Below are positions 43,694 to 52,453 of a stretch of 63,244 bases of DNA, in pieces; the stretch's first letter is position 1, and every line of letters starts with the position of its first letter. The notes beneath the pieces are model-generated. The model did no database searches and was not told where the DNA came from. It worked only from the letters and a program-made list of their open reading frames with translations. The stretch is from an uncultured Alistipes sp. (GTDB lineage Bacteria > Bacteroidota > Bacteroidia > Bacteroidales > Rikenellaceae). A program made the translations under genes and the position numbers. The stretch spans positions 1 to 63,244 of the forward strand of contig UQKD01000020.1 in the NCBI GenBank assembly GCA_900541585.1, written 5' to 3'.

Positions 43694-44230
43694 ATGGCAC
43701 TTATACGAAAAGTCCGCGGGCATACGCCCGTGATCGGAGAAAACACCTTTCTGGCCGAAACGGCCGTCATCCTGGGCGACGTGACCATCGGCCGCGACTG
43801 CTCGATCTGGTACAACGCCGTGCTGCGCGGCGACGTGAACCGGATCGTCATCGGCGACCGCACGAACATTCAGGACGGCGTGGTGCTCCACACCATCTAC
43901 GACAAGGCGAAGCACCCTTCGCAGACGATCATCGGCAACGACGTTTCGGTGGGCCACAACGCCATCATCCACGGCGCGGTGATCGGCGACAACTGCCTGA
44001 TCGGCATGGGCGCCACCCTGCTGGACAACGCCCGCATCCCCTCGGGTTGCATCATCGCGGCCAATGCGCTGGTGCTCTCGAACGCGCAGCTGGAACCCGA
44101 CTCGGTCTACGCGGGCGTCCCGGCCAAGAAGGTCAAGGAGGTGACTGCGGAGCAGCGCGAGGAGATCATCCGCCGCACGGCCCACGACTATATGCTGTAC
44201 GCCTCCTGGTACGGCGAGCCGGAAGAATAA
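43694..44230 (+). CDS. Gamma-carbonic-anhydrase-like hexapeptide-repeat protein
   Basis: A 178-residue left-handed beta-helix protein with repeats such as VILGDVTIGRDCSIWYNAVLR. All three metal histidines of the gamma class are in place: His66 (VVLHTIYD), His88 and His93 (VSVGHNAIIHG). Members such as YrdA and PaaY bind zinc, and carbonic anhydrase activity is possible but not proved by motifs. The ATG lies 76 bases after the mazG stop. It is trimeric by family precedent. Confidence 0.9.
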   Translation: MALIRKVRGHTPVIGENTFLAETAVILGDVTIGRDCSIWYNAVLRGDVNRIVIGDRTNIQDGVVLHTIYDKAKHPSQTIIGNDVSVGHNAIIHGAVIGDNCLIGMGATLLDNARIPSGCIIAANALVLSNAQLEPDSVYAGVPAKKVKEVTAEQREEIIRRTAHDYMLYASWYGEPEE

Positions 44231-44314
44231 CCGGGTTTCCGTTCCGCCCGACGCCGCAAAGCGGCAAAATGATGTTCCCGGCCGTCGCCTGAAACCGAAC
44301 AAAAACTTTCACCC

Positions 44315-45619
44315 ATGAAACTGCAATCGAAATACGCCGATCTGGTGCTCAACCTGCTGGTTGCCGTGGCGATCAGCCTGGTGGTCAATTTCTCCTACGT
44401 GCTGCTGATGCTCGTGGACCTGAACAGCGACAGCCAGCCCCGCCCTTCCGACCAGGGAGTCATCGAGCGGTCCGACGAGGGCGTACTTTCGGTGCACCCC
44501 GACGGCTACGGATACCTGATTTACGAGAACGGCGACAGCGTCTACGTACCCACGCGGCGCATGCGGTGGCTGGGGATCTCGCCCGGCGACCGGATCGTCG
44601 CGGACCTGATGCCGCCGCGCTCGGAGAAGGCGCATCCGATGCTGGCGGAAATCCGCCGGCACAACGGCGGGGAGTTCGATTACAGCAAACTCTACAACGG
44701 GCCTTCGAAGATGACGGAACTGCTCCTGCAGCTGTTCTACTACCTCGTCGTGTCGTTCGTCATGCTTTCGATCCTCACGTCCGTCAGGCGCAACTACTCC
44801 ATGTCGCGCTTCGTGCGCCGCTGCCTGTGGTGCTGCGTCGCGGCGGCCGCGCTCTACTGCGTGGCGCCCGTCACGGCGTGGCACACGGGGCGCATCGAGC
44901 TGAATTTCATGAGCGGACGGATGTTCGACTACATGCTGCTGCTCAAATGCTCGTTCGCTGTGGTGGCGTCGATGCTCTACGGGCGCATCTACGTGCTGAT
45001 CTCGCAGCGTCAGGCCGTCGTCGTCGAGAACGAGCGGCTCAAGAACGAAAACCTCACCACACGTTACAACATGCTCGTCGGGCAGATCAACCCCCATTTC
45101 TTCTTCAACTCGCTCAACTCGCTGGCGATGCTCGTGCGCGAGAAGCACGACCAGAAGGCCCTGACCTACATCGACCAGCTTTCGTACACGTTCCGCTACA
45201 TCATCCAGAACGGCCAGAGCATGCTGATGACGCTCGACGAGGAGCTGAAATTCCTGGAGGCTTACAGCTACCTTTTCAAGATACGCTACGCCGACAAACT
45301 CTTTTTCGACATCGACGTCGACGAGAAATACCTCGGGTGGAAACTCCCGGCCTTCTCGCTGCAACCGCTCATCGACAACGCCGTCAAGCACAATTCGATC
45401 ACCCGCACCAAGCCGTTCCACATCTCGGTCCGCACCGAAGAGGGCCTGCTCGTGGTGTCGAACCCCAAGGTCCCCAAGCTCGAACCCGAACCTTCGACCG
45501 GCATCGGGCTGGAGAACCTGCGCAACCGCTGGCACCTGATCACGGGCCGCGACATCGAAATCGCCGACGACGGCACCACCTTCTCCGTGCGCATGCCGCT
45601 GCAAAATCCCGCCGTATGA
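44315..45619 (+). CDS. LytS/YehU-type sensor histidine kinase with a Rho-like OB domain between membrane helices 1 and 2
   Basis: A 434-residue sensor kinase. Four membrane helices lie at about 9-35, 134-157, 168-188 and 204-228. Positive residues before helix 1 and in the loop 158-170 place residues 36-133 outside. In that loop, residues 54-118 (DEGVLSVHPDGYGYLIYENG, then SVYVPTRRMRWLGISPGDRI) closely follow the OB RNA-binding domain of Rho in this window. A coiled coil leads to the His_kinase domain with His261 in GQINPHFFFNSLNSL, and an ATPase with LIDNAVKHN and GIGLENLRNR. Its stop overlaps the response-regulator start (ATGA). The signal sensed is unknown. Confidence 0.93.
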   Translation: MKLQSKYADLVLNLLVAVAISLVVNFSYVLLMLVDLNSDSQPRPSDQGVIERSDEGVLSVHPDGYGYLIYENGDSVYVPTRRMRWLGISPGDRIVADLMPPRSEKAHPMLAEIRRHNGGEFDYSKLYNGPSKMTELLLQLFYYLVVSFVMLSILTSVRRNYSMSRFVRRCLWCCVAAAALYCVAPVTAWHTGRIELNFMSGRMFDYMLLLKCSFAVVASMLYGRIYVLISQRQAVVVENERLKNENLTTRYNMLVGQINPHFFFNSLNSLAMLVREKHDQKALTYIDQLSYTFRYIIQNGQSMLMTLDEELKFLEAYSYLFKIRYADKLFFDIDVDEKYLGWKLPAFSLQPLIDNAVKHNSITRTKPFHISVRTEEGLLVVSNPKVPKLEPEPSTGIGLENLRNRWHLITGRDIEIADDGTTFSVRMPLQNPAV

Positions 45620-46380
45620 TGAAAGCCCTGATTATCGAAGACGAAACCGCCGCCGCACGCAACCTCGCGGCGATCCTGCGGCAGACCGCACCCGGCGTGG
45701 AGATCGTGGCGACGCTCGAAAGCGTCGAGGAGAGCGTCGAATGGCTCCGCTCGAACCCCCATCCCGACCTGCTGTTCATGGACATCCACCTGGCCGACGG
45801 CGATTCGTTCCGCATCTTCGACGCCGTGGAGATCACCGCCCCGGTGATCTTTACGACGGCCTACGACCAGTACGCCCTCGAAGCCTTCAAGGTCAACAGC
45901 ATCGACTATCTGCTCAAGCCGCTCAACGCCTCCGACGTGGGCCGCGCGCTGGCCAAGCTGCACCGCCTCACGTCGGTCGAGCGCAGCGACTACGGCTCGC
46001 GGGTCCGCACGCTGGCCGCCAGCCGCCGCGAGGATGTTTTCCTGGTCCACGTGCGCGACAAAATCATCCCGCTGCACCGCGACAGGATCGCCTACTGCTA
46101 TACGTCGAACGAGAAGGTCACGGCCTACGGTTTCGACGGCGCGGCCTACCCGCTGGACAAGACCCTCGAAGCGTTGCAGGGCCTGCTTCCCGAGGCCGAA
46201 TTCTTCCGGGCCAACCGTCAGTTCATCGTCGCGCGGCAGGCCGTGAAGGAGATCGCCGTGTGGTTCGGGAGCCGTCTCACGCTGCACCTCACGGTCGAAA
46301 CTCCCGAGCGGATCGTCATTTCCAAAGCCCGCGTTCCCGAATTCAAGGCGTGGCTGAAGTCGCTTCACCCTGTCGAATAG
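45616..46380 (+). CDS. LytTR-type response regulator
   Basis: A 254-residue regulator. The receiver domain (1-120) has Asp56 as phosphate acceptor (LLFMDIHLADGDSF), acidic pair EDE at 8-10, Thr in FTTAYDQYALEAF and Lys in YLLKPL. The C-terminal LytTR DNA-binding domain (about 145-252) contains VFLVHVRDKIIPL and FFRANRQFIVA. It is co-translated with the sensor kinase through an ATGA overlap. The downstream LTxxQ protein and beta-barrel gene are candidate targets by position only. Confidence 0.95.
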   Translation: MMKALIIEDETAAARNLAAILRQTAPGVEIVATLESVEESVEWLRSNPHPDLLFMDIHLADGDSFRIFDAVEITAPVIFTTAYDQYALEAFKVNSIDYLLKPLNASDVGRALAKLHRLTSVERSDYGSRVRTLAASRREDVFLVHVRDKIIPLHRDRIAYCYTSNEKVTAYGFDGAAYPLDKTLEALQGLLPEAEFFRANRQFIVARQAVKEIAVWFGSRLTLHLTVETPERIVISKARVPEFKAWLKSLHPVE

Positions 46381-46519
46381 GCGGTTGACCCCGCCGTTCT
46401 GCCGTTTCACCCGGGGCCTGGCTCCGGGTTTTCGTTTTGGCGTTACCTTTGCATCAGGAACTCCGGAAAACCGGATTGCCGGAAAACAAAAAGTGATCCA
46501 CAACCAAATTCGAAAAATT

Positions 46520-46957
46520 ATGAAAAAGAGGATTTTTGCAGTTGCCGCAGCCCTCTGCCTGATGGCGGGAACGGGCGCTTTCGCACAGGAGGCCAAGCCG
46601 GCCGCCGCTCCCAAGGAGCGCCCGACCGTGGAACAGATGGCCCAGCGCATGACCGAACGCATGCAGAAGGAGCTGAAGCTCACCGACGCGCAGGCCAAGG
46701 AGGTTTATAACCTGAATTTCCAGCAGATCAAGGAGATGCAGGCCATGCGCGAAAAGATGCAGGAGGCTCGCAAGGCCGAGGCCGAGAAGATGAAATCGAT
46801 CCTGACGACCGAGCAGTTCGTGCAGTGGTCGCAGATGCAGGCTCCGCGTCCCGGCGAGCGCGGCCCGCAGATGATGCACAAGGGTGACCGTCGCGGAGGC
46901 GGTAAGGAATGCTGTGACAAGCCCTGTCCGAAGAAGGACAAGAAGGGAAAGGAGTGA
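46520..46957 (+). CDS. Periplasmic LTxxQ/Spy-like protein
   Basis: A 145-residue exported protein. Signal peptide MKKRIFAVAAALCLMAGTG ending in AFAQ, then a helical region ELKLTDAQAKEVYNLNFQQI and SILTTEQFVQW with the LTxxQ repeats of the Spy/CpxP family (DUF4890-like). The C-terminus is basic and has a cysteine pair (KECCDKPCPKK). Family members are periplasmic chaperones or envelope-stress sensors. A -7 box TACCTTTG lies at 46444-46451. It follows the two-component system by 139 bases and has its own terminator. Confidence 0.85.
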   Translation: MKKRIFAVAAALCLMAGTGAFAQEAKPAAAPKERPTVEQMAQRMTERMQKELKLTDAQAKEVYNLNFQQIKEMQAMREKMQEARKAEAEKMKSILTTEQFVQWSQMQAPRPGERGPQMMHKGDRRGGGKECCDKPCPKKDKKGKE

Positions 46958-46987
46958 GGTTAGGTCTCTCTGCGGCTTGTTACGGCC

Positions 46988-47023
46988 GGGGCGTCGGTTT
47001 TGGTCGACTGACGCCCTTTTTTT
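46988..47023 (+). terminator. Terminator after the LTxxQ gene
   Basis: GGGCGTC (46988-46994) pairs with GACGCCC (47010-47016), followed by seven T. Confidence 0.88.
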
Positions 47024-47074
47024 GCCGATTCGCCCCGCGGCGGGCATAAAATTGCCGCAAAAAGGTTAACTTCG

Positions 47075-47168
47075 CGCCCGCCTAAACAGCGGGATTTATG
47101 GGCGCATGGAACGCAACATCGCTATCGAACCGGTTCTACGCCCGCTTAAGGCGCGGGATTCCGGTTCG
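47075..47168 (+). repeat. Two related hairpins in the leader of the beta-barrel gene
   Basis: Two 22-nt imperfect direct repeats (47075-47096 and 47139-47160; 18 of 22 bases equal), each able to fold as CCCGC-loop-GCGGG. The second is enclosed by the perfect stem CGAACCGG (47126-47133) / CCGGTTCG (47161-47168), 36 bases before the ATG. The structure could regulate translation or bind a protein. Confidence 0.6.
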
Positions 47169-47204
47169 AGTTGCCCCGAGAAAGAGAACACACAAACAGA
47201 AGAT

Positions 47205-50177
47205 ATGAAACGAATACTACTGACTACCCTGCTGACATTTTTTGCCGCCGCGGCATTCGCCCAAAGGGGCGGCGTCACAGCCACGGTCGTCGACGCCGAC
47301 ACCGGGGAGAGCGTCGCCGGAGCGGTGCTGACACTCTCGCCCGTGAAAACCCCGGAAAAGAAACAGTATTTCACCTCGGCCTTCAAGGGCGCGGTGTCGA
47401 TTCCGTCGCTCGCCTACGGCGAATATTCGCTTTCGGTGGCTTTCCTGGGCTACAACAACCTCGACACGACCTTTCGGGTCTCGGCTTCGAAGGTCAGCCT
47501 CGGACTGCTGAAACTCAAACCGGGCGTGCAGATCGAAACGGTCGTCAAGGAGGCCAAGGCGCTGCGCACCTCGCAGAAAGGCGACACGGTGAGCTACAAT
47601 GCCGGGGCGTTCAAGGTCGTGGCCGACGCCGATGTCGAAGGGCTGCTGAAGAAGATGCCCGGCATCACCGTCACCGACGGTACGGTCGAGGCGCAGGGCG
47701 AGACGGTCAAGAAGGTCTTCGTCGACGGCAAGGAGTTCTTCGGCGAGGATGTCACCACGGCCATCAAGTCGCTTCCGGCCGAGGCCGTCGACCGCGTGGA
47801 GGTCTACAACAAGCTCTCCGACGCGGCCGAATTTTCGGGCATGGACGACGGTGAGGGCTACAAGGCGCTCAATATCGTCACCCGTCCGGGCATGCGGCAG
47901 GGCCAGTTCGGCAAGCTCTATGCCGGATTCGGCTACGACGCCGACACCAAGACCGAAGACAAGTTCAAATACATCGCCGGCGGCAATGCCAACGTGTTCA
48001 GCGGCGACAGTCGCATTTCATTCATCGGCCTGTTCAACAACGTCAACCAGCAGAATTTCTCGTTCGAGGACATTCTGGGCGTCTCGGGCGGCGGTGGCGG
48101 ACGTCGCGGCGGCATGGGCAATTACATGGTGCGTCCGCAGAGCGGCGTGGCGTCGGTCAACGCCATCGGCGTCAACTACTCCGATACGTGGGGCAAGCGC
48201 AACCAGGTGACGTTCCAGGGCAGCTATTTCTTTAACAACACCAACACCGAGAACCGTTCGACGGTGGAGAAATGGTACGAGGCCCCGATGATCCCCGATA
48301 CGCTGTCGACCAACGGCTATTCCGACACGAAGGGCTACAACCACCGGTTCAACGCCCGTCTGGAGTGGAAGATCTCCGAGAACCAGAACCTGATGATCCG
48401 CCCGCGTTTCAGCTACCAGTCCAACGACCCGTGGAGCCGCACGACCGGATGGCAGTACGGCGCCCCCGCCGACGGCGGCAGCGGTTACAGCCGCACGGAC
48501 AACTTCAGCGACGCCCTGCGCCACGGCTACAACGTGGGGACGAGCGCCGTCTACCGGGCCAAACTGGGCAAGAACGGCCGCACGATCACCCTCGACGGAT
48601 CGTTCAGCTATTCGGACAATACGAACAATTCGAACTCGTGGTCGAACATCCTCGCAACCCGGCCCGACCGGCCGGCGGTCGACCCGGAGACCGGCGTCTG
48701 GGACCCGGCGAACTACACCGAACTGCGTTACCTGCGCAATCTGGCGCCGTCGTCGTCGTACAGCCTGCGGGGCAGCTTCACCTACACCGAGCCGGTGGCC
48801 AAATACGCGCAGGTGAGCTTCCAGTACCGTGCGTCGTACAACTCGCAGGAGCGCGACAAGCGTTCCTATATCACGGGCGACGATTTCTCGATCGCGGGAC
48901 TTGCTCCCGACCGCTCGCTGTCGAACTCCTACGAGAGCGGCTACCTGACGCAGAGCGTAGGCCCCGGCTTCCGCTTTTCGAAAGAGCGCAACACGTTCGT
49001 GGCCAATGTCTACTACCAGCGTTCGGCCCTCGACGGACAGGTCGTGCGCGACGATGCCGAGAAGATCAAGCACGCCTACAACAACGTGACCTATTTCATG
49101 ATGGGCCAGCTGAACATCAACCGTGAGAACTCGCTGCGGCTCTTCGTCTCGTCCTACACCGACAGCCCGTCGATCACCGACCTGCAAAGCGTTTACGACG
49201 TATCGGACGCCCAGAACATCAGCCACGGTAACCCCAACCTGAAACCGACCTATTCGCACCGGGTGAATTTCCACTACACCAACTCCAACGTCGAAAAGGG
49301 CCGGACCTTCATGTGGATGTTCTCGATGAACACGACGCTGGATTACACGGCCCAGCATCTGGTGCAAAGACCCGGCGACATCACCATCGACGGACAGGCC
49401 TATTCGCCCAATTTCTACTCGACGACCGAAAATCTCGACGGTTACTGGCAGTTGCGGACCCACCTGAGCTACGGCCTGCCGATCGGGTTTCTCAAGTCGA
49501 ATTTCAACATCATGGCGGGCGTCATCTACACCAAGACCCCCAGCATGCTGGGCGGCGCGGTGGACGCGGCGACGGGTATGATTTCGGGCGGCGAGCGCAA
49601 CGACACCAAGAATATGGGATACGACTTCCGGGCCGTGCTGGGCAGCAACATTTCGGAGAACGTCGACTTCACCCTCTCGTGGAACGGCACCTACAACGAG
49701 GCCACCAACTCGCTGAACACGGACAAGTCGAAGAACCGCTATTTCAACCACACGGCGCAGGGGAACCTGAAGGTGGTTTTCCCGCTGGGCTTCACCTTCA
49801 CGGCGAGCGCGGCTTACTCGCAGTATATCGGCTTTACGAACGATTACTCGGAGGATTACCTCCTGTGCAACGTCTGGCTGGGCAAGAAGGTCTTCAGGAA
49901 CAAGCGCGGCGAAGTGATGGTCGGCGTCAACGACCTTTTCAACCAGAACCGGGCCTTCTCCCGCTCGACGGGTTCGGGTTACACGCAGAACTCCACCAAC
50001 AGCGTCATCGGCCGCTACTACATGGTGCAGTTCAACTACAACCTGCGCCGCTTCGGCAAAAAGGGTTCGCGCAATATGAAGGATTACGACGGCGTCGAGT
50101 CCTCCTCCGGTTCCCGCCGCATGGGTCCCGGCGGTCCGGGCGGACCTCCTCCGGGCGGTTTCCACGGACCGCAGTAA
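47205..50177 (+). CDS. Large TonB-receptor-like outer-membrane beta-barrel protein
   Basis: A 990-residue outer-membrane protein. Signal peptide LLTTLLTFFAAAAFAQ, a CarboxypepD-like domain about 22-105 (VTATVVDADTGESVAGAVLT), a plug-like part about 120-230 (VEGLLKKMPGITVTDGTVEA, KKVFVDGKEFFGEDVTTAIK, LPAEAVDRVEVYNKLSD) and a large OMP_b-brl_3-type barrel from about 240 on. It ends in a Gly/Pro-rich tail (GPGGPGGPPPGGFHGPQ), presumably outside the barrel. No SusD partner follows, so glycan uptake of the Sus type is unlikely; peptide or metal transport or an adhesin-like role are alternatives. The ATG at 47205 is fixed by the signal peptide. Confidence 0.9.
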   Translation: MKRILLTTLLTFFAAAAFAQRGGVTATVVDADTGESVAGAVLTLSPVKTPEKKQYFTSAFKGAVSIPSLAYGEYSLSVAFLGYNNLDTTFRVSASKVSLGLLKLKPGVQIETVVKEAKALRTSQKGDTVSYNAGAFKVVADADVEGLLKKMPGITVTDGTVEAQGETVKKVFVDGKEFFGEDVTTAIKSLPAEAVDRVEVYNKLSDAAEFSGMDDGEGYKALNIVTRPGMRQGQFGKLYAGFGYDADTKTEDKFKYIAGGNANVFSGDSRISFIGLFNNVNQQNFSFEDILGVSGGGGGRRGGMGNYMVRPQSGVASVNAIGVNYSDTWGKRNQVTFQGSYFFNNTNTENRSTVEKWYEAPMIPDTLSTNGYSDTKGYNHRFNARLEWKISENQNLMIRPRFSYQSNDPWSRTTGWQYGAPADGGSGYSRTDNFSDALRHGYNVGTSAVYRAKLGKNGRTITLDGSFSYSDNTNNSNSWSNILATRPDRPAVDPETGVWDPANYTELRYLRNLAPSSSYSLRGSFTYTEPVAKYAQVSFQYRASYNSQERDKRSYITGDDFSIAGLAPDRSLSNSYESGYLTQSVGPGFRFSKERNTFVANVYYQRSALDGQVVRDDAEKIKHAYNNVTYFMMGQLNINRENSLRLFVSSYTDSPSITDLQSVYDVSDAQNISHGNPNLKPTYSHRVNFHYTNSNVEKGRTFMWMFSMNTTLDYTAQHLVQRPGDITIDGQAYSPNFYSTTENLDGYWQLRTHLSYGLPIGFLKSNFNIMAGVIYTKTPSMLGGAVDAATGMISGGERNDTKNMGYDFRAVLGSNISENVDFTLSWNGTYNEATNSLNTDKSKNRYFNHTAQGNLKVVFPLGFTFTASAAYSQYIGFTNDYSEDYLLCNVWLGKKVFRNKRGEVMVGVNDLFNQNRAFSRSTGSGYTQNSTNSVIGRYYMVQFNYNLRRFGKKGSRNMKDYDGVESSSGSRRMGPGGPGGPPPGGFHGPQ

Positions 50178-50199
50178 CGGACCCCGCGAAACGATTTTG

Positions 50200-50238
50200 A
50201 ACAGGTTGACGAGATCATTCCCGTCAACCTGTTTTTTT
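50200..50238 (+). terminator. Terminator after the beta-barrel gene
   Basis: ACAGGTTGACG pairs with CGTCAACCTGT, followed by seven T. After it, 50239-50438 is AT-rich DNA that must hold the promoter of the C10 protease gene; no perfect -7 box is visible (AATATTTG near 50333 is closest). Confidence 0.92.
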
Positions 50239-50438
50239 CAGGCCTCCGACGACAGAAATAGAATTTTTATAAATCGTATTTTTTATTTTAAAATTTTCAA
50301 TAAAATACTTGTATATACTGAAAATTTTGACAATATTTGTATGTAATTGTATCTCCGCATGATGGCCTTCCGCGGTTGTTTTCCGCCAAATCGCTCTGGG
50401 CGAACAACATACGTGCTAACAGATTAAATGATGATGCC

Positions 50439-51713
50439 ATGGAGAAAACAAGTACAATGAAACAGGCAAGGAGCTCCGTATTGGTTGCCCTTGCTTTGAT
50501 CTGCGCCGTTTCGTGCGCAAAAATCGACGACGGATCATCCGCTGTCGCACCGGAACAGCCCGTTCAGCCTACCGTGCTCTTGCCGACGCGCAGTTACGAA
50601 GAGGCCCTTTCCCTTGCCCGGAAGAGCATCGCCCTTGTCGACCGGGGCCAAACCCGCTCGGCCACTGCCCGTTCGATCCGCAGCGAACGCGGCCAATGCG
50701 TCACTACCCCGTCTACGCGCAGCGGCGTCGGGACCGACACGCTGATGTATGTTTTCAATTTCGAGGGTGACGACGGCTTTTCGATCATTGCCGCCAACCG
50801 CGCCGTCGATCCCGTGCTGGCTGTCGCCGAGAAGGGGAACTACACCTACGGCGAGCCGACCGGCGTGGAGAATTTCGATTTCTATATGGACGTCATGGCG
50901 CAAAGTCTGGCTGTGATAAAGCCGCCGAAGTTCGACACAATACGCACTACGCCTAAATTCAGGACGGTGGAGGTCAATGAATCCCGGTCCTGCGAGCCGC
51001 TTATTCCGGTTAATTGGGGGCAGGGGTTTCCCTATGGAGACTATTGCAGCAATAAGACATCAGGCTGCGTGGCGACAGCCATTGCGCAGATTATGGCCTA
51101 TTACCGTTTCCCGCCTTCTTTCACGACGACCTACACCGATGCTCCGCATGCGGGAGAAACGATCGCTTTGAACTGGACTTATCTGATAAACTATTCATAC
51201 GGATACCAAATATCCGCATTGTTGCGTGAAATCGGAGAAAGAGTAGATATGGACTATACTGCGCCAAATAGTAGCAGTGCTTCATCAAACAATGTCCCGA
51301 ATTGTATGAAATCTTTTGGATATGTCTGTTTTAATGGGCTTGTAAACTATTTTAATGGGTCAGTCCAAGGCGCGTTGGACAAAGAGCGTCCAGTATATGT
51401 CGATGGACGGAATGCGGCAAACACAAGAGATGGACATGCTTGGGTTGCTGACGGATATAAATATTCACGGATTGGAACGGAATATTACGAAGAAAGGCTG
51501 ATAAAAGACGGATTACGCCCAGCACATTACGAATATGTGCTGATAAGTTCCGATGTTGAAACTACCAATATGATACATTTTAATTGGGGAGCCTATGGAA
51601 TGTTCAATGGTTATTATACCCCAATGAGCAGTTATACTGTTAATGGTACTACATTTAATGGAATTAAAATGATAGATTCAATTTGGTTATATAGATCTGC
51701 AAACTCAAAATAA
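50439..51713 (+). CDS. C10-family cysteine protease (streptopain-like) lipoprotein with Spi-type prodomain
   Basis: A 424-residue secreted protease. SSVLVALALICAVSC ends in a lipobox, with Cys26 lipidated. The prodomain (about 50-180; DTLMYVFNFEGDDGFSIIAA) resembles the Spi/C10 inhibitor propeptide. The catalytic domain shows VNWGQGFPYGDYC, TSGCVATAIAQIMAYY (nucleophile Cys210), DGHAWVADGY (His333) and FNWGAYGMFNGYY. C10 enzymes (SpeB, B. fragilis Bfp) cut host proteins. From about 51180 the gene turns markedly AT-rich with different codon use, unlike its first two thirds. A second ATG at 50457 is an alternative start. A lipoprotein gene follows 7 bases downstream. Confidence 0.9.
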   Translation: MEKTSTMKQARSSVLVALALICAVSCAKIDDGSSAVAPEQPVQPTVLLPTRSYEEALSLARKSIALVDRGQTRSATARSIRSERGQCVTTPSTRSGVGTDTLMYVFNFEGDDGFSIIAANRAVDPVLAVAEKGNYTYGEPTGVENFDFYMDVMAQSLAVIKPPKFDTIRTTPKFRTVEVNESRSCEPLIPVNWGQGFPYGDYCSNKTSGCVATAIAQIMAYYRFPPSFTTTYTDAPHAGETIALNWTYLINYSYGYQISALLREIGERVDMDYTAPNSSSASSNNVPNCMKSFGYVCFNGLVNYFNGSVQGALDKERPVYVDGRNAANTRDGHAWVADGYKYSRIGTEYYEERLIKDGLRPAHYEYVLISSDVETTNMIHFNWGAYGMFNGYYTPMSSYTVNGTTFNGIKMIDSIWLYRSANSK

Positions 51714-51720
51714 AGCAATT

Positions 51721-52377
51721 ATGAAAAAGATTATTATTATTTTAGTTCTGTCGTCGGCGCTGCTGTCGGCATGCGAAGGTGATCCCGAGATTGTTCCGCG
51801 AACACCGACGGAGACGAAAATCCAGGAACTTATGGTCGGTTATGACGGCAAAATAGATATGGCTGCATTTGTAGCTGATGCACAGCAAGGGGTTTGGATG
51901 ATCGATGAGTATGATATGATTTATACCAATGGAGAGGTCCTTAATGGACAGGATCTTTCAGGGGGTGCTTTCCTTGACAATATGATGCTTTTTCCTGACG
52001 GTAGCTGTCACACATATATATGGCTTGGATATATTCTCGGACCAACCGTATATCTCGAATCGCAATGGAGCGTCAGCGACCAGTCGAAGAATACGCTTTC
52101 CCTTTACAGTCCCCGGATCGAGGCAGAGGCAAAAACGGCAAATTTCGACCAGTATGCCGCCCGGACGACGCTCGAACTGCTCTATTACAAGGACGGTGTG
52201 TTCGTAATGAAAGGCTTGCAACCGTTCGGATCCTGGGGCGGGAAGACTTCAAACGGTGTTTATAAGGATTACTGCCGGGTTGTCGGGCATATCGCCACAG
52301 ACAAGGAAACGGTGGATAAATACCTGTCGTATATCTCCTACGAGCAGTATAAGGAGGAAAATCCCGATAAGTTTTAG
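51721..52377 (+). CDS. Lipoprotein downstream of the C10 protease, possible inhibitor
   Basis: A 218-residue lipoprotein: MKKIIIILVLSSALLSAC with lipidated Cys18. The rest is soluble and beta-rich (DMIYTNGEVLNGQDLSGGAF, FPDGSCHTYIWLGYILGPTV) and has no domain I can name. It starts 7 bases after the protease stop, so the two are one operon. In streptococci and B. fragilis C10 proteases are often followed by their inhibitor; this could be such a partner, but that is inference from position. The first half of the gene shares the AT-rich composition of the end of the protease gene; from about 52050 GC returns to the usual level. Confidence 0.75.
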   Translation: MKKIIIILVLSSALLSACEGDPEIVPRTPTETKIQELMVGYDGKIDMAAFVADAQQGVWMIDEYDMIYTNGEVLNGQDLSGGAFLDNMMLFPDGSCHTYIWLGYILGPTVYLESQWSVSDQSKNTLSLYSPRIEAEAKTANFDQYAARTTLELLYYKDGVFVMKGLQPFGSWGGKTSNGVYKDYCRVVGHIATDKETVDKYLSYISYEQYKEENPDKF

Positions 52378-52392
52378 ATCGCCACTTACTCA

Positions 52393-52430
52393 CAAAAAAA
52401 GACGCCGGGCCGAACCCCGACGTCTTTTTT
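52393..52430. terminator. Terminator between the lipoprotein and nitroreductase genes
   Basis: AAAAAAAGACG ... CGTCTTTTTT with an inner GGG/CCC stem; works in both directions for the convergent genes. Confidence 0.85.
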
Positions 52431-52453
52431 ACAGATAAGAGACCGATTCCCGA

